Assembly (NCBI GenBank): GCA_030704615.1
Contig: CM060731.1
Coordinates: forward strand, 95,582,756-95,646,755
Direction of reading: 5' to 3'
Source of the DNA: Takakia lepidozioides
Taxonomy: Eukaryota; Streptophyta; Takakiopsida; Takakiales; Takakiaceae
Length of the DNA stretch: 64,000 nucleotides
In this document: in pieces, positions 23,286 to 35,000 of the stretch
Position numbering within the stretch: the stretch's first letter is position 1
Layout of the letters: each line of letters begins with the position of its first letter
Made by a program: the position numbers and the translations under genes
Notes under the pieces: model-generated
Told to the model about the DNA's origin: nothing
Database searches by the model: none
Seen by the model: only the letters and a program-made list of their open reading frames with translations

Positions 23286-23438
23286 GGTTTGAGGTGCATG
23301 CTCTGTGGGTCTGCCAAAGGGGCAGCCACCATGCTGGTGTGTGATTGATGCTCAAGGGGTTGGCATATAGGATGCTTGACACCACCTCTTGAGAAGGTTC
23401 CTGACGGAGATTGGTTGTGTCCACACTGCTTGGGATAG
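23286..23438 (+). pseudogene. C-terminal PHD finger on the integrase
   Basis: All eight zinc ligands of a C4HC3 PHD finger are present in order: CMLC (pair 1), CD-x-C (pair 2), GWHIGC (His and Cys) and WLCPHC (last pair). The sequence PPLEKVPDGDWLCPHC is typical for PHD fingers. The single x residue between CD and C is a TGA stop at 23346-23348, one change from CGA (Arg). PHD fingers read the methylation state of the histone H3 tail. Fused to integrase, it would take the role that chromodomains play in chromoviruses. Confidence 0.85.
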
Positions 23439-23685
23439 TGGCAGTGGACATGACTGGAGGCAGCTAACAAGACATGGGAGGCCAAGCTCATAGGAATCAA
23501 TACATGAGATCCCAAGCTCAAGTTCACAGGTTGCAAGACGGCGACTAACGATGGGGCAACTCTTGCACCCGGCCTCTTGATCTATCGAGTTTGAGTGTAG
23601 TAGGGATAGTGGTGGAGGACTTAGTGAGGCTATGGTCACTATCACATCTTGTGGCTACCTGGACTTAGAGGGACCTAAGCACCAG

Positions 23686-23698
23686 CTAGGGGGGCGAT
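23686..23698 (+). other. Polypurine tract of the methyltransferase gypsy element
   Basis: The purine run AGGGGGG plus GCGATTG lies just before TGTGTGGACTAG and marks where the 3' LTR should begin. Confidence 0.55.
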
Positions 23699-24006
23699 TG
23701 TGTGGACTAGTGACTGCCATAGTGGGCAGCATAGTGGCAGCCTAGTGACTGACTAGTTGTAGCCTAGTGGCTGGACTAGTGGTGGACTAGTGGTATACTA
23801 GTGTGTGGTGTGCACATGTGTTGTGTGGTTTTGGATAGCGATGTAGTTGTGTAGCGATATGTACGCGCACGACAGTTGTCAAGTTATTTTACCACTAGTG
23901 TGAAACTAGCTAGGAAATAGCTAGCTTTTACATATTGACATTTGGGATTGGCCCAAGTGTCAATCCAGGGGTCAAGGCAAATTTAGGCCCTGGAGTGGTT
24001 ATCTTC
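23699..24006 (+). repeat. Partial 3' LTR of the methyltransferase gypsy element
   Basis: It begins TGTGTGGACTAGTG, contains several (A)CTAGTGG repeats, reads GCACGACA at 23867-23874, then GT, then the 130-bp copy of 4949-5078. After 24006 the sequence departs from the 5' copy. The missing continuation (GCGGGAGGCTC...) is found in reverse at 43318-43500. Confidence 0.65.
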
Positions 24007-24419
24007 TTGTTTCGCTTTGTTTTTGCATCTTAATCCTGGCATCGCTGGAAGCATGTCATTCTTAGGCATTGGTTGGATTTGTTTTCATTGTTGTTCCATG
24101 GGCACTCCATACTTCCTAAACTTGTTTTGTTTTCATTGTTGTTCCACGATTGTTGCTATGGTGGTTGCGCTGCTCATTGCGATGCTGGTTTTGGCACCGA
24201 TGTTGGTTCTAACGATTTTGGGAATGACAGAGTGACGACGAGCCTGGCACGCTGGTGGTATCATCGACCGCTCCAACTCATCGCATGTTTGAATCGCCCA
24301 ACTTGGGGCGAGAGGGCAAACTTCAACCTTTTGTTAGTGGACGGGAGGACCTGCAGCGAGGGTACGACAGAATAGGCATTGGGGAGGTTGGTGCAGGCGG
24401 CATGGCAGGTGAAGGGCGT
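24007..24419 (+). other. Flank between the LTR and recognisable element X sequence
   Basis: No coding region is supported here. Two GTTTTCATTGTTGTTCCA blocks (24081-24098 and 24130-24147) repeat. It may be the diverged upstream part of element X, whose counterpart in Y (32300-33300) it does not clearly match. Confidence 0.3.
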
Positions 24420-25165
24420 GAGGACGTGACGGCGAATCTCGTAGACCCATTGCGGATGAATTGTTAACATGGGATACCCACTGGCACACTCGCAATGACG
24501 AATTCGAGGCAACGCTGAAGTGGGATCATACGTTGGGCCATATGTCGGGTAAAATGTTCTTGGTGTGGACGGGATCACCGACTTCTTGCCGGTGGGAGGA
24601 CACAAGCGAACCATGCCAATCACATTGGCTGGCATTACATGGTGGAGAGTGGTCATCCTCAAAGTGCGGCGGCAGACTCCTTCCCTGCTCATACTGCCAT
24701 GGCGGACCTAACTCGTAGATACTCATACCCTCCCAAGCACGTTTGAAATGCGTGCCGCATTTCGGTTTCCAATCTATTTTGTTTCCGTGCTTTCGTGGAC
24801 TGAACTGGAGAGTGTGCCTTGCAGGGTCACTAAAAATGCGTACGTGCAATACCCACATGCACATATGCTGTACAGGGTGAGGAAAACTGGCCTCACTGAT
24901 CCGCACAATTTGTGTGTAAAGCTTGAGCCCGAGCTCATTCAGAAAGCCTTGTCAAAAACTGACCGGACATGGTATCGTCTCACTATGGATGGAATGGTGG
25001 AGGGATATACGAAGTAAGTCGTCTCTCCCCATTTCCCTCTTGCTCATCTTCCCCCATTTTCATACTCTTTCCACATGATCGAATGTACCGCTTCTGCATG
25101 TTTTTGTTGGCATCAACATCAGCTGGAGTTTGGCCCTGCCAAACTCTTCTTCATGGAAAGTGAGG
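24420..25165 (+). pseudogene. Methyltransferase gene of element X, N-terminal exons
   Basis: This matches 33310-34075 of element Y, including exon 2 end (DTHWHTRN, GHMSGKMF), the palindrome-bearing intron, the exon LYRVRKTGLTDPH to MDGMVE, and the next acceptor. The ParB-like GNHRLLAW box is disrupted by indels near 24566-24600. The match stops at CATGGAAAGTGAGG (25152-25165). The same 14 bases start the continuation at 40549, so element Y has inserted here. Confidence 0.75.
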
Positions 25166-25275
25166 TTTACTATTTCATGAGCAGAAACCATGAGCCATGA
25201 CCATGACCGCATGAGCCGCATGAGCGGTGAGCCGAAGTCTAAGATAACGCGGATTTCATGAGCGGACTCCTCCAA
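25166..25275 (+). repeat. Left terminal inverted repeat and subterminal motif cluster of element Y
   Basis: CTATTTCATGAGC near the end, then repeated CATGAGC and CCATGA motifs to 25265. More GCTCATGG copies are near 25397 and 25414. Clusters of short subterminal motifs are usual transposase binding regions. Confidence 0.65.
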
Positions 25276-26010
25276 ATTTGGAAATGCGGCAGATTAAACA
25301 AGTATTAAAATAATAGTTTTTTTAATTGATTCTTGCTGTTTTTGGAACGTTCCAGATCATGTAATGCGCGAAGATATGTCGTCAGTAACAAGTCCGCTCA
25401 TGGTTTTTTTAGATCCGCTCATGGAAATAAGTGACCGTGCAACGGGAAATCCGTATACCACTGCAAAATGACGTCGCATACTGGCCTGTATAGAGTATTC
25501 CCGGTTTTTACATGCCTTAACATTGGAATGAAGCTGACCCTTTTGCCGCGATTGAACCAATGGAGTCTGCACCAATACAGTCTGCAGTACTTCACAATTC
25601 TGTCTTCCTTTTCGGGTATTCGCCGGAAAGGTTTGCAACTGAACTGGGAAATAGGGTGCCGCGCTTTAGGGTTCGCACGTGCAAAATTTCGGAGCGGTTT
25701 GGTGTGGCGAAGGCCGCCTCTGGGGTACCTACGACGATACTTGGAATGCGGCGCCGCATTTCCTTGTCGGAGGTCAATGAGGAAAGCAAGTTTTCGGAAA
25801 GCAGAAAAACATGAACCCTCCAACATCACAAATACATGCACGTGAAACAAGTGAACGATATAGTAATATCTTAGTTCGAGCAAAACAGGTACTGGTAGGC
25901 AAGACATATGTCGGACCTTTCTGTGGCCAGAGTCTGAGGTACTGGCAGCAGTACAGTTCTACTATCCGAAAAGGATGGGCGTACCATTGTATGGGGACCG
26001 CAAGCCAAGC

Positions 26011-29000
26011 TCACTGGTCCCCTGGATCCATATTCAGAAGAGTGTGAACCTCCTGGGGGCTCAACCCTGGTGCATGTATGAAGTGATGAGTTGTGGAATT
26101 ACAACGGAGTCTCTTTAGTACACGTAGTACAAATGCTTGCAAGGGCAGTATGATGCCCCCTTGTTCGCCATGATCTGAAGTCGGTGCAATTGCAGGTGGG
26201 TAATTCTGAAATGGTGATGGTGTACACCTCATTGCGAACAGCTGAGCCCGCCGTGGCCATCTGATACACACGCCCGAATCCTGGTGGGGGCACTTCTGTC
26301 GAGCTCTGGATTGTACAGTTCATCCGAAGTGCATTCCCCATCCTTGTCTCGTTCACTTTTGAGGGAGGTCGCCGCCTCTTCGGTTTCCCCCAACGGTGTG
26401 TAGGATGCTTAGAGCTGTCGTGTCCCATTGTTCTTGCTCTCACAGGGGTCGGTGGTGGAGGCTGTGGAAGCGGAAATGGTTGTCTGGGGACGTCAGTGCG
26501 CTGCACCATCCAAATCCTGCGGCGGTAAGGGCGTCGGCCTCAACCTGACTCAGATCGCAGCCTGGTTCCACCGGCCACACCGGGGGAGCCTCTGGCATTG
26601 TTTGTATGCCGTACTTGGGCTTTCCATACACGCAAGTCATAATGTCGTGCCTGCAGAACCAGAACTGGGTGGTTGTCGCCTCCGCAAACTTTGCATGGAC
26701 AAATCTTCCTGTAAAAGTAGGAGCAGGGACAGCCCCATCTGGATTCCTCCTTATCATCTCTAAACAACGTTGCCGTGTATCCACACGAATTGCGGAACAC
26801 CTTCCTCGAAACGACGGCTTTGTGCGAGCAATTCTCCACTGTGAGCAGACACAGTCGTCTCCACAATGGCTTGGCCATACTGCATAACAGCGGGCGGAAT
26901 CTGGGGCAGGGAGCGGTGGGAATTTTTTGCACGAAATCCCCGGTTGAAGGCGACGGCGATCTGGAATTTCTTGGGCTTCCACTGCTGGAAGACACATTGT
27001 GCGGCAACATGACGGGACCTCGAGGTGCTGTCCGAATGTTCCTGTCGGATCTCCAGGAATCCTCTTCGCACCCGGGTTCCTCTTCAATCCTCCGCCTGAC
27101 AGGGCGAGTCCGGACGTCCCCCTCTAGGTGTTCACCTCTGCGGTGCAGAGGCGTCCCTTTGATCTTCTCTCGCAATGCTGTCGCCCATTTCACTGGATTC
27201 TTGGACCTCGAAGCTGTTCGTACCAACAATTCCTCCCTGTCCGGCCCAAAGCCCCATTGTTTGCCGCTCAGGAACTTGTAGTACGTGGCTTGCTGCATGA
27301 TTGCTCTGTCGATGTCCTCCGTTGTGGCCGTCACTACGTCCACCAGATGTGCGGCAGAAGACGCTCGCCAGGAGGAGTGGACCGATTCTGCCATATTCGT
27401 GTTCGGCATGTCCGTGTCGGAATCCAAGCACCGCTCCTAGAAGGACACAAACAATGGTGAGGGACCAATCGAAATGTCCGTAACAGAAAGACAAATGACG
27501 AAATTGACAGCAGCCTACCTCCCGCATGTACTGTCCGAACTGTCGATACCGAAAATGCCACCACCCCAACCAGCTGTGCAATGCTCCCAGATTGGTTGTC
27601 TCCACTGCACCTGACGTGTTCCACCAAGCCTCGATGATAGCAAACTTAACCTCCGCGTCATCAAATGTGGGTGCATCCTTCCACGCCGTACAAAGGACAC
27701 GGTGTTCAGCCTGGAATGAGCTAGCAACAAATTTGGTAGTGTAGTGGGATAGACTCTGCATCCAATGGAATCCACAGGATCTCTCTTTCCCCTCCATTGG
27801 AACATTGGGGTCCTCACCGTACACACGCCGCACCGCTTTTGGCCTGAGCGTTGTCTGCCATGAATCCCCTGAAATTGGGCTCTGGCAATCCCGCCCTTGC
27901 CATCTGCTCGTTTATGCCCTCCCACAGATGCATCTCGGACTGTGTGTCCTCCCCTTTCATCTCGCAGATTGCAATCGTCATGAGCCTCTTGGAGTGATAG
28001 TCATAAACATGCGCACCCATAGTCACCCACTGATGGTTTGTAATTCGCTTGATGTGATCAAACATCACCCAAGCATTCGACAAGTTTCCAGTTGTCATGC
28101 GAGTGACCAAGTCGACTCCACTCCCAGCCCACACGTCGACATTTTGAAAATGTAACAACGATCGGATTCGCTGCCTTGCCCTGGAAACCTGCTACCTTGG
28201 ATGTAGTCATATCCAGTCATTCGTTTCACCTCCAGGATTGAGTACATGTCCGACCCCCTGCCGAACTCCTGCTTGCAAGATACGATGTGATTCCGCACAT
28301 TCGGACTACAAACGTGCGAGACGGACTCCAAGAGGTCACGCATCTCGTCTTCGGTCAAGGGCTCTCGGTCGGAACCATCTTCAGACATGATTTTGCCAAG
28401 AGCAATCTTGTGGGCTGCCTTCAGCTGAATCTGCTTTGGTCTGGCTCCGGGGCTCAATTTCACCTCCTCTTTTATGATGTCGTGTGCTTCCTGCACAGCC
28501 TCACGCATGTTGCCTCTCGCCAAGGGGTGGCAGTGGACCCCAACGTGTATGCAAGCTCTAGTCAAGTCCGGGAGCAAATGGATTACGTAATATTGCTTGG
28601 CTCTGCACATGGACATGCACGTCGGTGGTTCTTTGCAATGTGCACACTTGAAAGAACCCGCAGGAGCTTGGCTGGAGACAATGAATGGATGATGCGTTGT
28701 GCCAGTCCAATCCGTCTCGTTTCTCCGCCCTCCTTTGGAGAGAAAGTGGAAGCAGGTGGGATTGAGGCACCTCAGCTTCCCCGCACAGAGGACATATCGT
28801 ACACGAACACCATCAGCAATTTTCGTGCTACTGGTCTTCGTCACACACCAGGGGTGTCCGTCATGCTTTCGATCCATGTCTGTTAACATCCCGGAGGCTT
28901 TCTTTGACGAAGAAACAGGTGGAAACTCGAAGATGACATTGCCATCGACTTCGGGAGGCAGAAAAGTTACCTTTCTGACTGGGAATTTGGCATAGTCGAG

Positions 29001-29741
29001 AGCAGCCAGCTCGGAGCGAGAACCATCGAGGTGATGTTGTCGTAGGAGCTGCACAATGGACCGGGTTGGAGTTATGCTCGAGGGCACATGCGTAGCACCT
29101 ACAGAGACGTCCATGCCGGATTTGAACGACCGTGTGGAGGACATGGGTACCTCAATGCAATCATCTTCCTCGTCGGAAATGTCGAATACGTCCACACGAG
29201 AAGCTATGGAGGGTCTTGACGGTCCAGGTCGGGAATGATTATCGTTGCATACCTCTCTGTTGGCAGTGGCCGCCTCTCGGTTTCCGGACTCCTTTGTGGA
29301 TGGTGTGGGCAGCGACTGATTCGGAAAGGGAATGGGCATTCCCACAGCTCGGTACAGGATGGTGTCTGACGGGGGAACGTGCCATTCGATTCCGCAACCT
29401 CCGTCGTTACCTAGCACGACAATGGTCTCGTCAACCTGTCCAGGAACATCCTTCCTTTCTTCTTCCAAATAAACTGTGCCCGGTTTGAGCTTGAATTTGG
29501 AACAAAGGTAAGTTTCAGTCACTCTGCAAAGTCCTCCCTCGTTTGGGATCCAGGCTCTCCCAAGTTGCGGAGGACAGCAAACTATAGCGTAGGAATTCGG
29601 AGCCATCGAACACCGCACGGAGTTGGCAAGTGCGAGGTTCAGTATAGCGACAGACCAAGGCTCACAGGCACCATCTAAGTGGATCTGCGGAGTCCATCGA
29701 CGATTGGAAGTCGCACATTGAAGTGGAAAGTATTGTTTCAA
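26011..29741 (-). pseudogene. MULE-like DDE transposase with SWIM zinc finger (element Y)
   Basis: The N-terminal 548 aa (29741-28095) contain a low-complexity acidic part and then a Cys/His-rich region (CLNPTCFHF, CAHCKEPPTC, ACIHVGVHCHP), probably a zinc DNA-binding domain. The core has AWVMFDHIKR with the first Asp, NFRGFMADNAQAK with the second Asp (about 27845-27865), and, after an intron at about 27433-27518 (GTAGGC...TTCTAG), NTNMAESVHSSW with the Glu. The C terminus has the SWIM pattern: CNC in one frame and YCPCKHLYYV in the next (26130-26190). One-base indels lie near 28150, 27840 (an A run) and 26150. It would catalyse cut-and-paste movement in the nucleus. Confidence 0.7.
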
Positions 29742-30033
29742 GCTACATGCATGAAGGTGGGAGGTTTGATTCCATAGCCAGTGAGTATGACAATGATGGC
29801 CGATTCGGCGACGAAATAAATCTCCTGACAGTTTCTCCTGAGGGTGGATCCAGCAGTATTCTCGGTGCAGACAGGAACGTTCGCACTGACAAGTGCCAGG
29901 ACTGCTGGTTAAAACGGTCAGACAACCAAGTTGTGCTCATCAAGACTGGCCGCAATTGTGTTGTTTCGGAACAATGCAACCCATTGAGGTTCCAGATTTC
30001 CCGTCCCGAGTGATTCTTTCGATTGCTGGTGGA

Positions 30034-31745
30034 CGGAAATACGGCGCCGCATTTCCGTATTGCATCTTGGTCATGCACCAGAGCGACGGAAATGCGGCAC
30101 CGAGTTTCCGTCCGGGGGAAACCTTTATACTCTCCAGAACGGAAATGCGGTAACGCATTTCCATCCAGCAAGCACGGTATGTGAAGGTGGAACGGAAATG
30201 CGGTACCGCATTTCCGTTCTGATTGAGATTATGAACAACGGGAACAGAAATGCGGCACCGCATTTCCGTCCGAGTCGCACTTTTCCGACATTTCAGAACG
30301 GAAATGCGGCGCCGCATTTCCATTTTGTATCTGATGCATGGAGCTGAGGGATAGAAATGCTGCAGCACATTTCCGTCCTTAAAAGACATTCATACTCTCC
30401 AGAACGGAAATGCGGTACCGCATTTTCATTCAACAAGCACGGTATGTGAAGGTGGAACGGAAATGCGGTACCGCATTTCCGTTCTGATTGAGATTTATGA
30501 ACAACGGGAACAGAAATGCGGCACCGCATTTCCGTCCGAGTCGCACTTTCCGACATTCCAGAACGGAAATGCGGCGCCGCATTTCCATTTTGTATCTGAT
30601 GCATGGAGCCGAGTGCGATTCCGACAGCTTCATACAGCGCAATTCCGACCCGCTTGAGACATTCATACTATCCAGAACGGAAATGCGGCACCGCATTTCC
30701 GTTCTGACTGAAAATCGTGAACCATCTGAACTGAAATGCGGCAGCGTATTTCCATCCGAGTCGCACCTACCAACATTCCAGAACGGAAATGCGGTACCGC
30801 ATTTCCGTTCTGACTGAAAATCGTGAACCATCGGAACTGAAATGCGGCAGCGCATTTCCATCCGAGTCGCACCTCCCAACATTCAGAACGGAATGTATTA
30901 GATTCAAAAGGGAAATGCGGCACCGCATTTCCGTTCTGATGAAATATCCTGAAACATCGGAACTGAAATGCGGTACCGCATTTCCGTCGGAGTCGCACCT
31001 TCCGACATTCCAAAACGGAAATGCGGCGCCGCATTTCCGTTTTGTATGTGAGGCATGGAGCTGTGGAACGAAAATGCGGCACAGCATTTCCGCCAGCGTC
31101 AGACGTTAATACTCTACAGAACGGAAATGCGGTACCGCATTTCCATTCTGACTGAAAATCGTGCGAAACGGGAACAGAAATGCGGCACCGCATTTCCGTT
31201 CGAGTCGCACCTTCCGACATTCTAGAACGGAAATGCGGCGCCGCATTTCCGTTTTGTATATTGGGCCTGGAGCTGTGCTACGGAAATGTGTTGCCGCATT
31301 TCCATCCATGTGAGACCTTCAAACTTTCCAGACCGGAAATGCGGCACCGCATTTCTGTCCAGGTGAGACCTCTATACTTTCCCGAACGGAAATGTGGCAC
31401 GGCATTTCCATTCATCAACCAACGTATGTGAAGTGGGAACGGAAATGCGGTACCGCATTTCCGTTCACATTGAAAATCATGAACCACGGGAACTGAAATG
31501 TTGTGCCTCATTCCCGTCCCAATCGCACCTTTCGACATTCCAGAACGGAAATGCGGCGCCGCATTTCCCTTTTGAATCTCATACATGGAGCTGTGGGACG
31601 GAAATGCGGCACCGTATTTCCGTTCAACAACTAAGGTATGTGAAGGTGGAACGGAAATGCGGTGCCGCATTTTCTTCCAACAAGTACGGATGTGTAGCTT
31701 CGTGATGGTACTTAACGGAAATGCGGCGCCGCATTCGCATTTTCG
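30034..31745. repeat. Main palindrome array of element Y (about 31 copies)
   Basis: A 22-bp palindrome, core AAATGCGGNNCCGCATTT, recurs about every 52-56 bp for 1.7 kb. The centre is CG, TA, CA or AG. Flanking spacers alternate in a higher-order pattern (for example TTCTGATTGAGAT and CGAGTCGCAC...CGACATTC), so the array grew by duplication of multi-copy units. A few copies are decayed on one arm (30352, 31282, 31494). The array lies between the transposase start and the methyltransferase start, in a position to act on both promoters. Confidence 0.92.
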
Positions 31746-32087
31746 CTCCAACTGATCAGACGCTGGGACGGAAATACCTTGAAATGTGAACACGTGGAGC
31801 AACGGAATTGCTGCACATGTCGGCACTCTATCTGACTGAAGGGGCATGAGGCGGCGCGGCCTGACCGTTGGATAATGATGTTTGTTTTTCGGACGGCAGG
31901 CGTACCCTCAACGATTCGAATTTCGTAATGACGCAAACTCCACGAGGAGACACTTTCGTCCAACCCTTTCGAACCCAAGTGGTGCATCACCGCCGTTTCA
32001 TCTACTTTTGTCGTGTCTCCTCAGTCACCCCTCTCGCGCCCTTTCCATCTGCACTCTTTGCCCCTTTTCCCTCTCTCTGTTCTTCTT

Positions 32088-35000
32088 ATGCTCGAACCTG
32101 AGAGGGGGGGAGTTCGTGCACCAGACAGGAGACCTCGTCGCAAGCTCCGGAAATTATACTTCGGACGTAGGCCAATGCCGAAGGGGAGGAAGCAGATGCG
32201 TCTACAGGAGGAGATTGCCATCTCCGAGCAGCAGGCCACTCAGGCAACCCAGCCACCAGTGAGAGCTCCATGCGATCGGGCTGCGCGCAGCTGATCGAGC
32301 ACCGAACCCCCCCATTTTGCTTCTGTAATTCTTAGACTGAATGCTAGGAGACTTGAATGCAGAACATGTTTGCATGCCTAACAGGAAAGGTGGACGTGCT
32401 GGAGGGATCGCAGGAATCCGAAGAGCCGCAGGAAGAGTCCGAGGAGCTAGCTGCAGCACGTACACCCACCCGATCCCCGAGCGCGGGTATTCCTGCCGGG
32501 CCTAGCCCTCTGCGATTCAAAGACGCGTCTTCGAAGGGCAAGTTCAAAGTCCCAGAGATCGACTCGCGTTCTTCGATCATGGAGAATCGCCAGCAGGGGT
32601 CGGGCCCTTCTCCAGCAAAGTCGAAGAAGAAGCAGCCCGTCCCTCTACTGGCTTTTGAACCGGCTCAGGCCGATTCACCCCCACCCAACGCGAATGAAGC
32701 AGCAGGGTAGAAGACAGATTCAATTGCAGCAGACACCTTCACCTGCAAGGATGAGGAAGCAGAAGGCAATCAGGGCGACGGGCGAACAATCTCCCGCAAA
32801 ACCGCTTCCACGAGCTGAAGCTCAGTTCCTGGAGGATTTCCCGCCTGCAGATGTTGGGGCCGACTCTGCTGCAGCGAAGGCAATGGGATCGACCGTTGAT
32901 GTCGATTTGGTACCGGAGGAGGGTGCTGCCGCTGAACGTTCGCAGCAAGACCTCACCACCGATGAGCAAGCAGGCCCGGAGGAGGCCTCTGCAATGGCAG
33001 AATTGCCCGCAGACAGGCCCCAGAGTGCAGCTCCTGTTGAGGATGCTCCAGCTGCTCAGCCACTACCGGCACCTACAGACATGTCTCCGGAGGATTTCAA
33101 AAGTGCAGCGGATAAAATGTTGGAGGAGACACACAGTAGCATTGGCAGAGTTCTGGGCAGCAGGGTATTCCAGCGGACTCTTCGAATCCCACTCTGTCGC
33201 ATGGTCTCCCTTCCCATCGTCAGGCAGGCCCTTCCCGGAGATGTGGATAAGCTCAAGTTCGCATTTCGAGAAGGGTACCGTCTGGGATCGGCAGCGTTTT
33301 ACGTTTCCATTGAGAATGAGGACGGCGAAACTCGTGGACCCACTGCCGATGAATTGTCAACGTGGGATACCCACTGGCACACTCGCAACCACGAATTCGA
33401 GGCGACGCTGAAGGGTGATCCAGACTTCGGCCATATGTCGGGTAAAATGTTCTTTGTGTGGGACGGGAATCACCGACTTCTCGCCTGGTGGGAGTACATC
33501 AAGCAGAACCATGCCAAGCACATTGGCTGGCATTACATGGTGGAGTGTGTCATCCTCAAGGTGAAGGCGGCAGACTCCTCCCTGCTCAAGAATGCCATGG
33601 CGGACCTCAACTCGTAAGATACTCATACCCTCCCTAGCACGTTCGAAATGCGGTGCCGCATTTCGGTTTCCATTCTGGTTTGTTTCCGTGCTTCCGTGTA
33701 CTGAACTGGAGAGTGTGCCTTGCAGGGTCACTGAGAATGCGTACGTGCATACCCACATGGCACACATGCTGTACAGGGTGAGGAAAACTGGTCTCACTGA
33801 TCCGCACATGTTTGCGGAAATGCTGGAGCCCGAGCTCATTCAGAAAGCCGTTGCAAAAACAGACCGGACATGGTATCGTCTCACTATGGATGGAATGGTG
33901 GAGGTGATATACGAAGTAAGTCGTCCTCCGATTTCTGTTTGCTCATCCTTCAGATTGAAATTTTCAGTAATCTTTCCACATGAATCGAATGTAACGCTTC
34001 TGCATGTTTTTGTTGGCAGTCAAACATCAAGCTGGATTTGGCCCATGCCAAACGCTTCTTCATGGAAAGTGAGGGGCAGGTGAAAACGTTGCAGTCATTG
34101 ACTGAGCACTTGAAGGAAGCCGGTGTCAAGTCCAGAACCAAATACAAGTCAAAGCTTGTGAAGCTGGTGGCAATTGCAGATCCGGCACTTGGAAAGGACT
34201 TCATCCCCGAGATTGCAAAACACTATTCTCGGGCCATGCAGCCGACCATGCAATTGGAGAAACTGCATCACCTCTCAACGGCATGTGTTGAGGCGAAAGA
34301 GAAGGTGAGGTTTCAATGCACTGAAGTTCCTTCCTAGCAATAGCCACTCTCTTCCAGCTCCTGACATTGGATCGGAAATGGCAGACACGGTGGCTGTCGA
34401 TCTGGAATGCATCCGAGAGCATAAGGACAATGTGGTCTTTTCCACTCGAAGTTTCCGACCCTGCAGTGGATGTGTGGCTCAACCGCATGACTTGGTGGTT
34501 CCAGGTAATTCAAGGTACTTCCCCAGATTTGCTTTTCTGAAATGAATTCCCTGAACTGCTACGTGACAATGCATTTGGGAATCGCAGGTAATGTCGAATG
34601 CGAAGGAGCAAGTCGTAATGCACACAAATTCGTTCGGCTTGTACGTCAAATGGGATGGAACACAGACATTGGAAGACTACGTGACACGTTTCAGATGTGC
34701 GTACAAGGACAACCTTTCGCCAGAGAGCTACAGACAGCAAGAAGGAGCGTGGAGTTTACACATCAGGAGGGAGCGGGGAAAGCTGCAATGCGAATTGTTT
34801 ACAGGTGAAGCACAGCTGCCCTTGTATGCGAAGCCTGGTTACGAGGTTTGTCTCGGAAATGCGGCACCGCATTCGCATTTTATGTTTTCGGTGGCACTCT
34901 GCGAGTAGGTTCGTCCAATCTTATGCTCACGCATGCTGACTGCCTTGCAGGTATATGAAATACGTGCTCCTTCAGACAGGGGCCCTGGCTCAAGAGCCCC

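Larger units (their letters stand above)
4949..24006 (+). mobile_element. Ty3/gypsy LTR retrotransposon encoding a C5 DNA methyltransferase and a PHD finger
   Basis: In order: LTR segment (4949-5281), long leader with repeats, Gag with two zinc knuckles, linker, aspartic protease (LLDSGAQ), C5 cytosine methyltransferase (motifs I, IV, VI, VIII, IX, X), RT, RNase H, integrase, C-terminal PHD finger, polypurine stretch (GGGGGGCGA, 23690-23698) and LTR segment. A 130-bp sequence beginning TGTCAAGTTATTTTACC occurs at both ends (4949-5078 and 23877-24006). Without the nested element at 11465-19453 the length is about 11.1 kb. Many stops and frameshifts show that it is dead. A second, truncated copy lies at 46400-48985. 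Confidence 0.85.

Noticed and set aside
26540-27427. Separate 295-aa gene on the minus strand
   Set aside because: Its N terminus (NTNMAESVHSSW) is the third catalytic block of the transposase after an intron, so it is a transposase exon and not a separate gene.
30034-31745. CRISPR array
   Set aside because: Regular short repeats with spacers look similar at first, but each repeat is a full palindrome. The spacers are themselves repeated in a higher-order pattern, there are no cas genes, and the context is a eukaryotic transposon.
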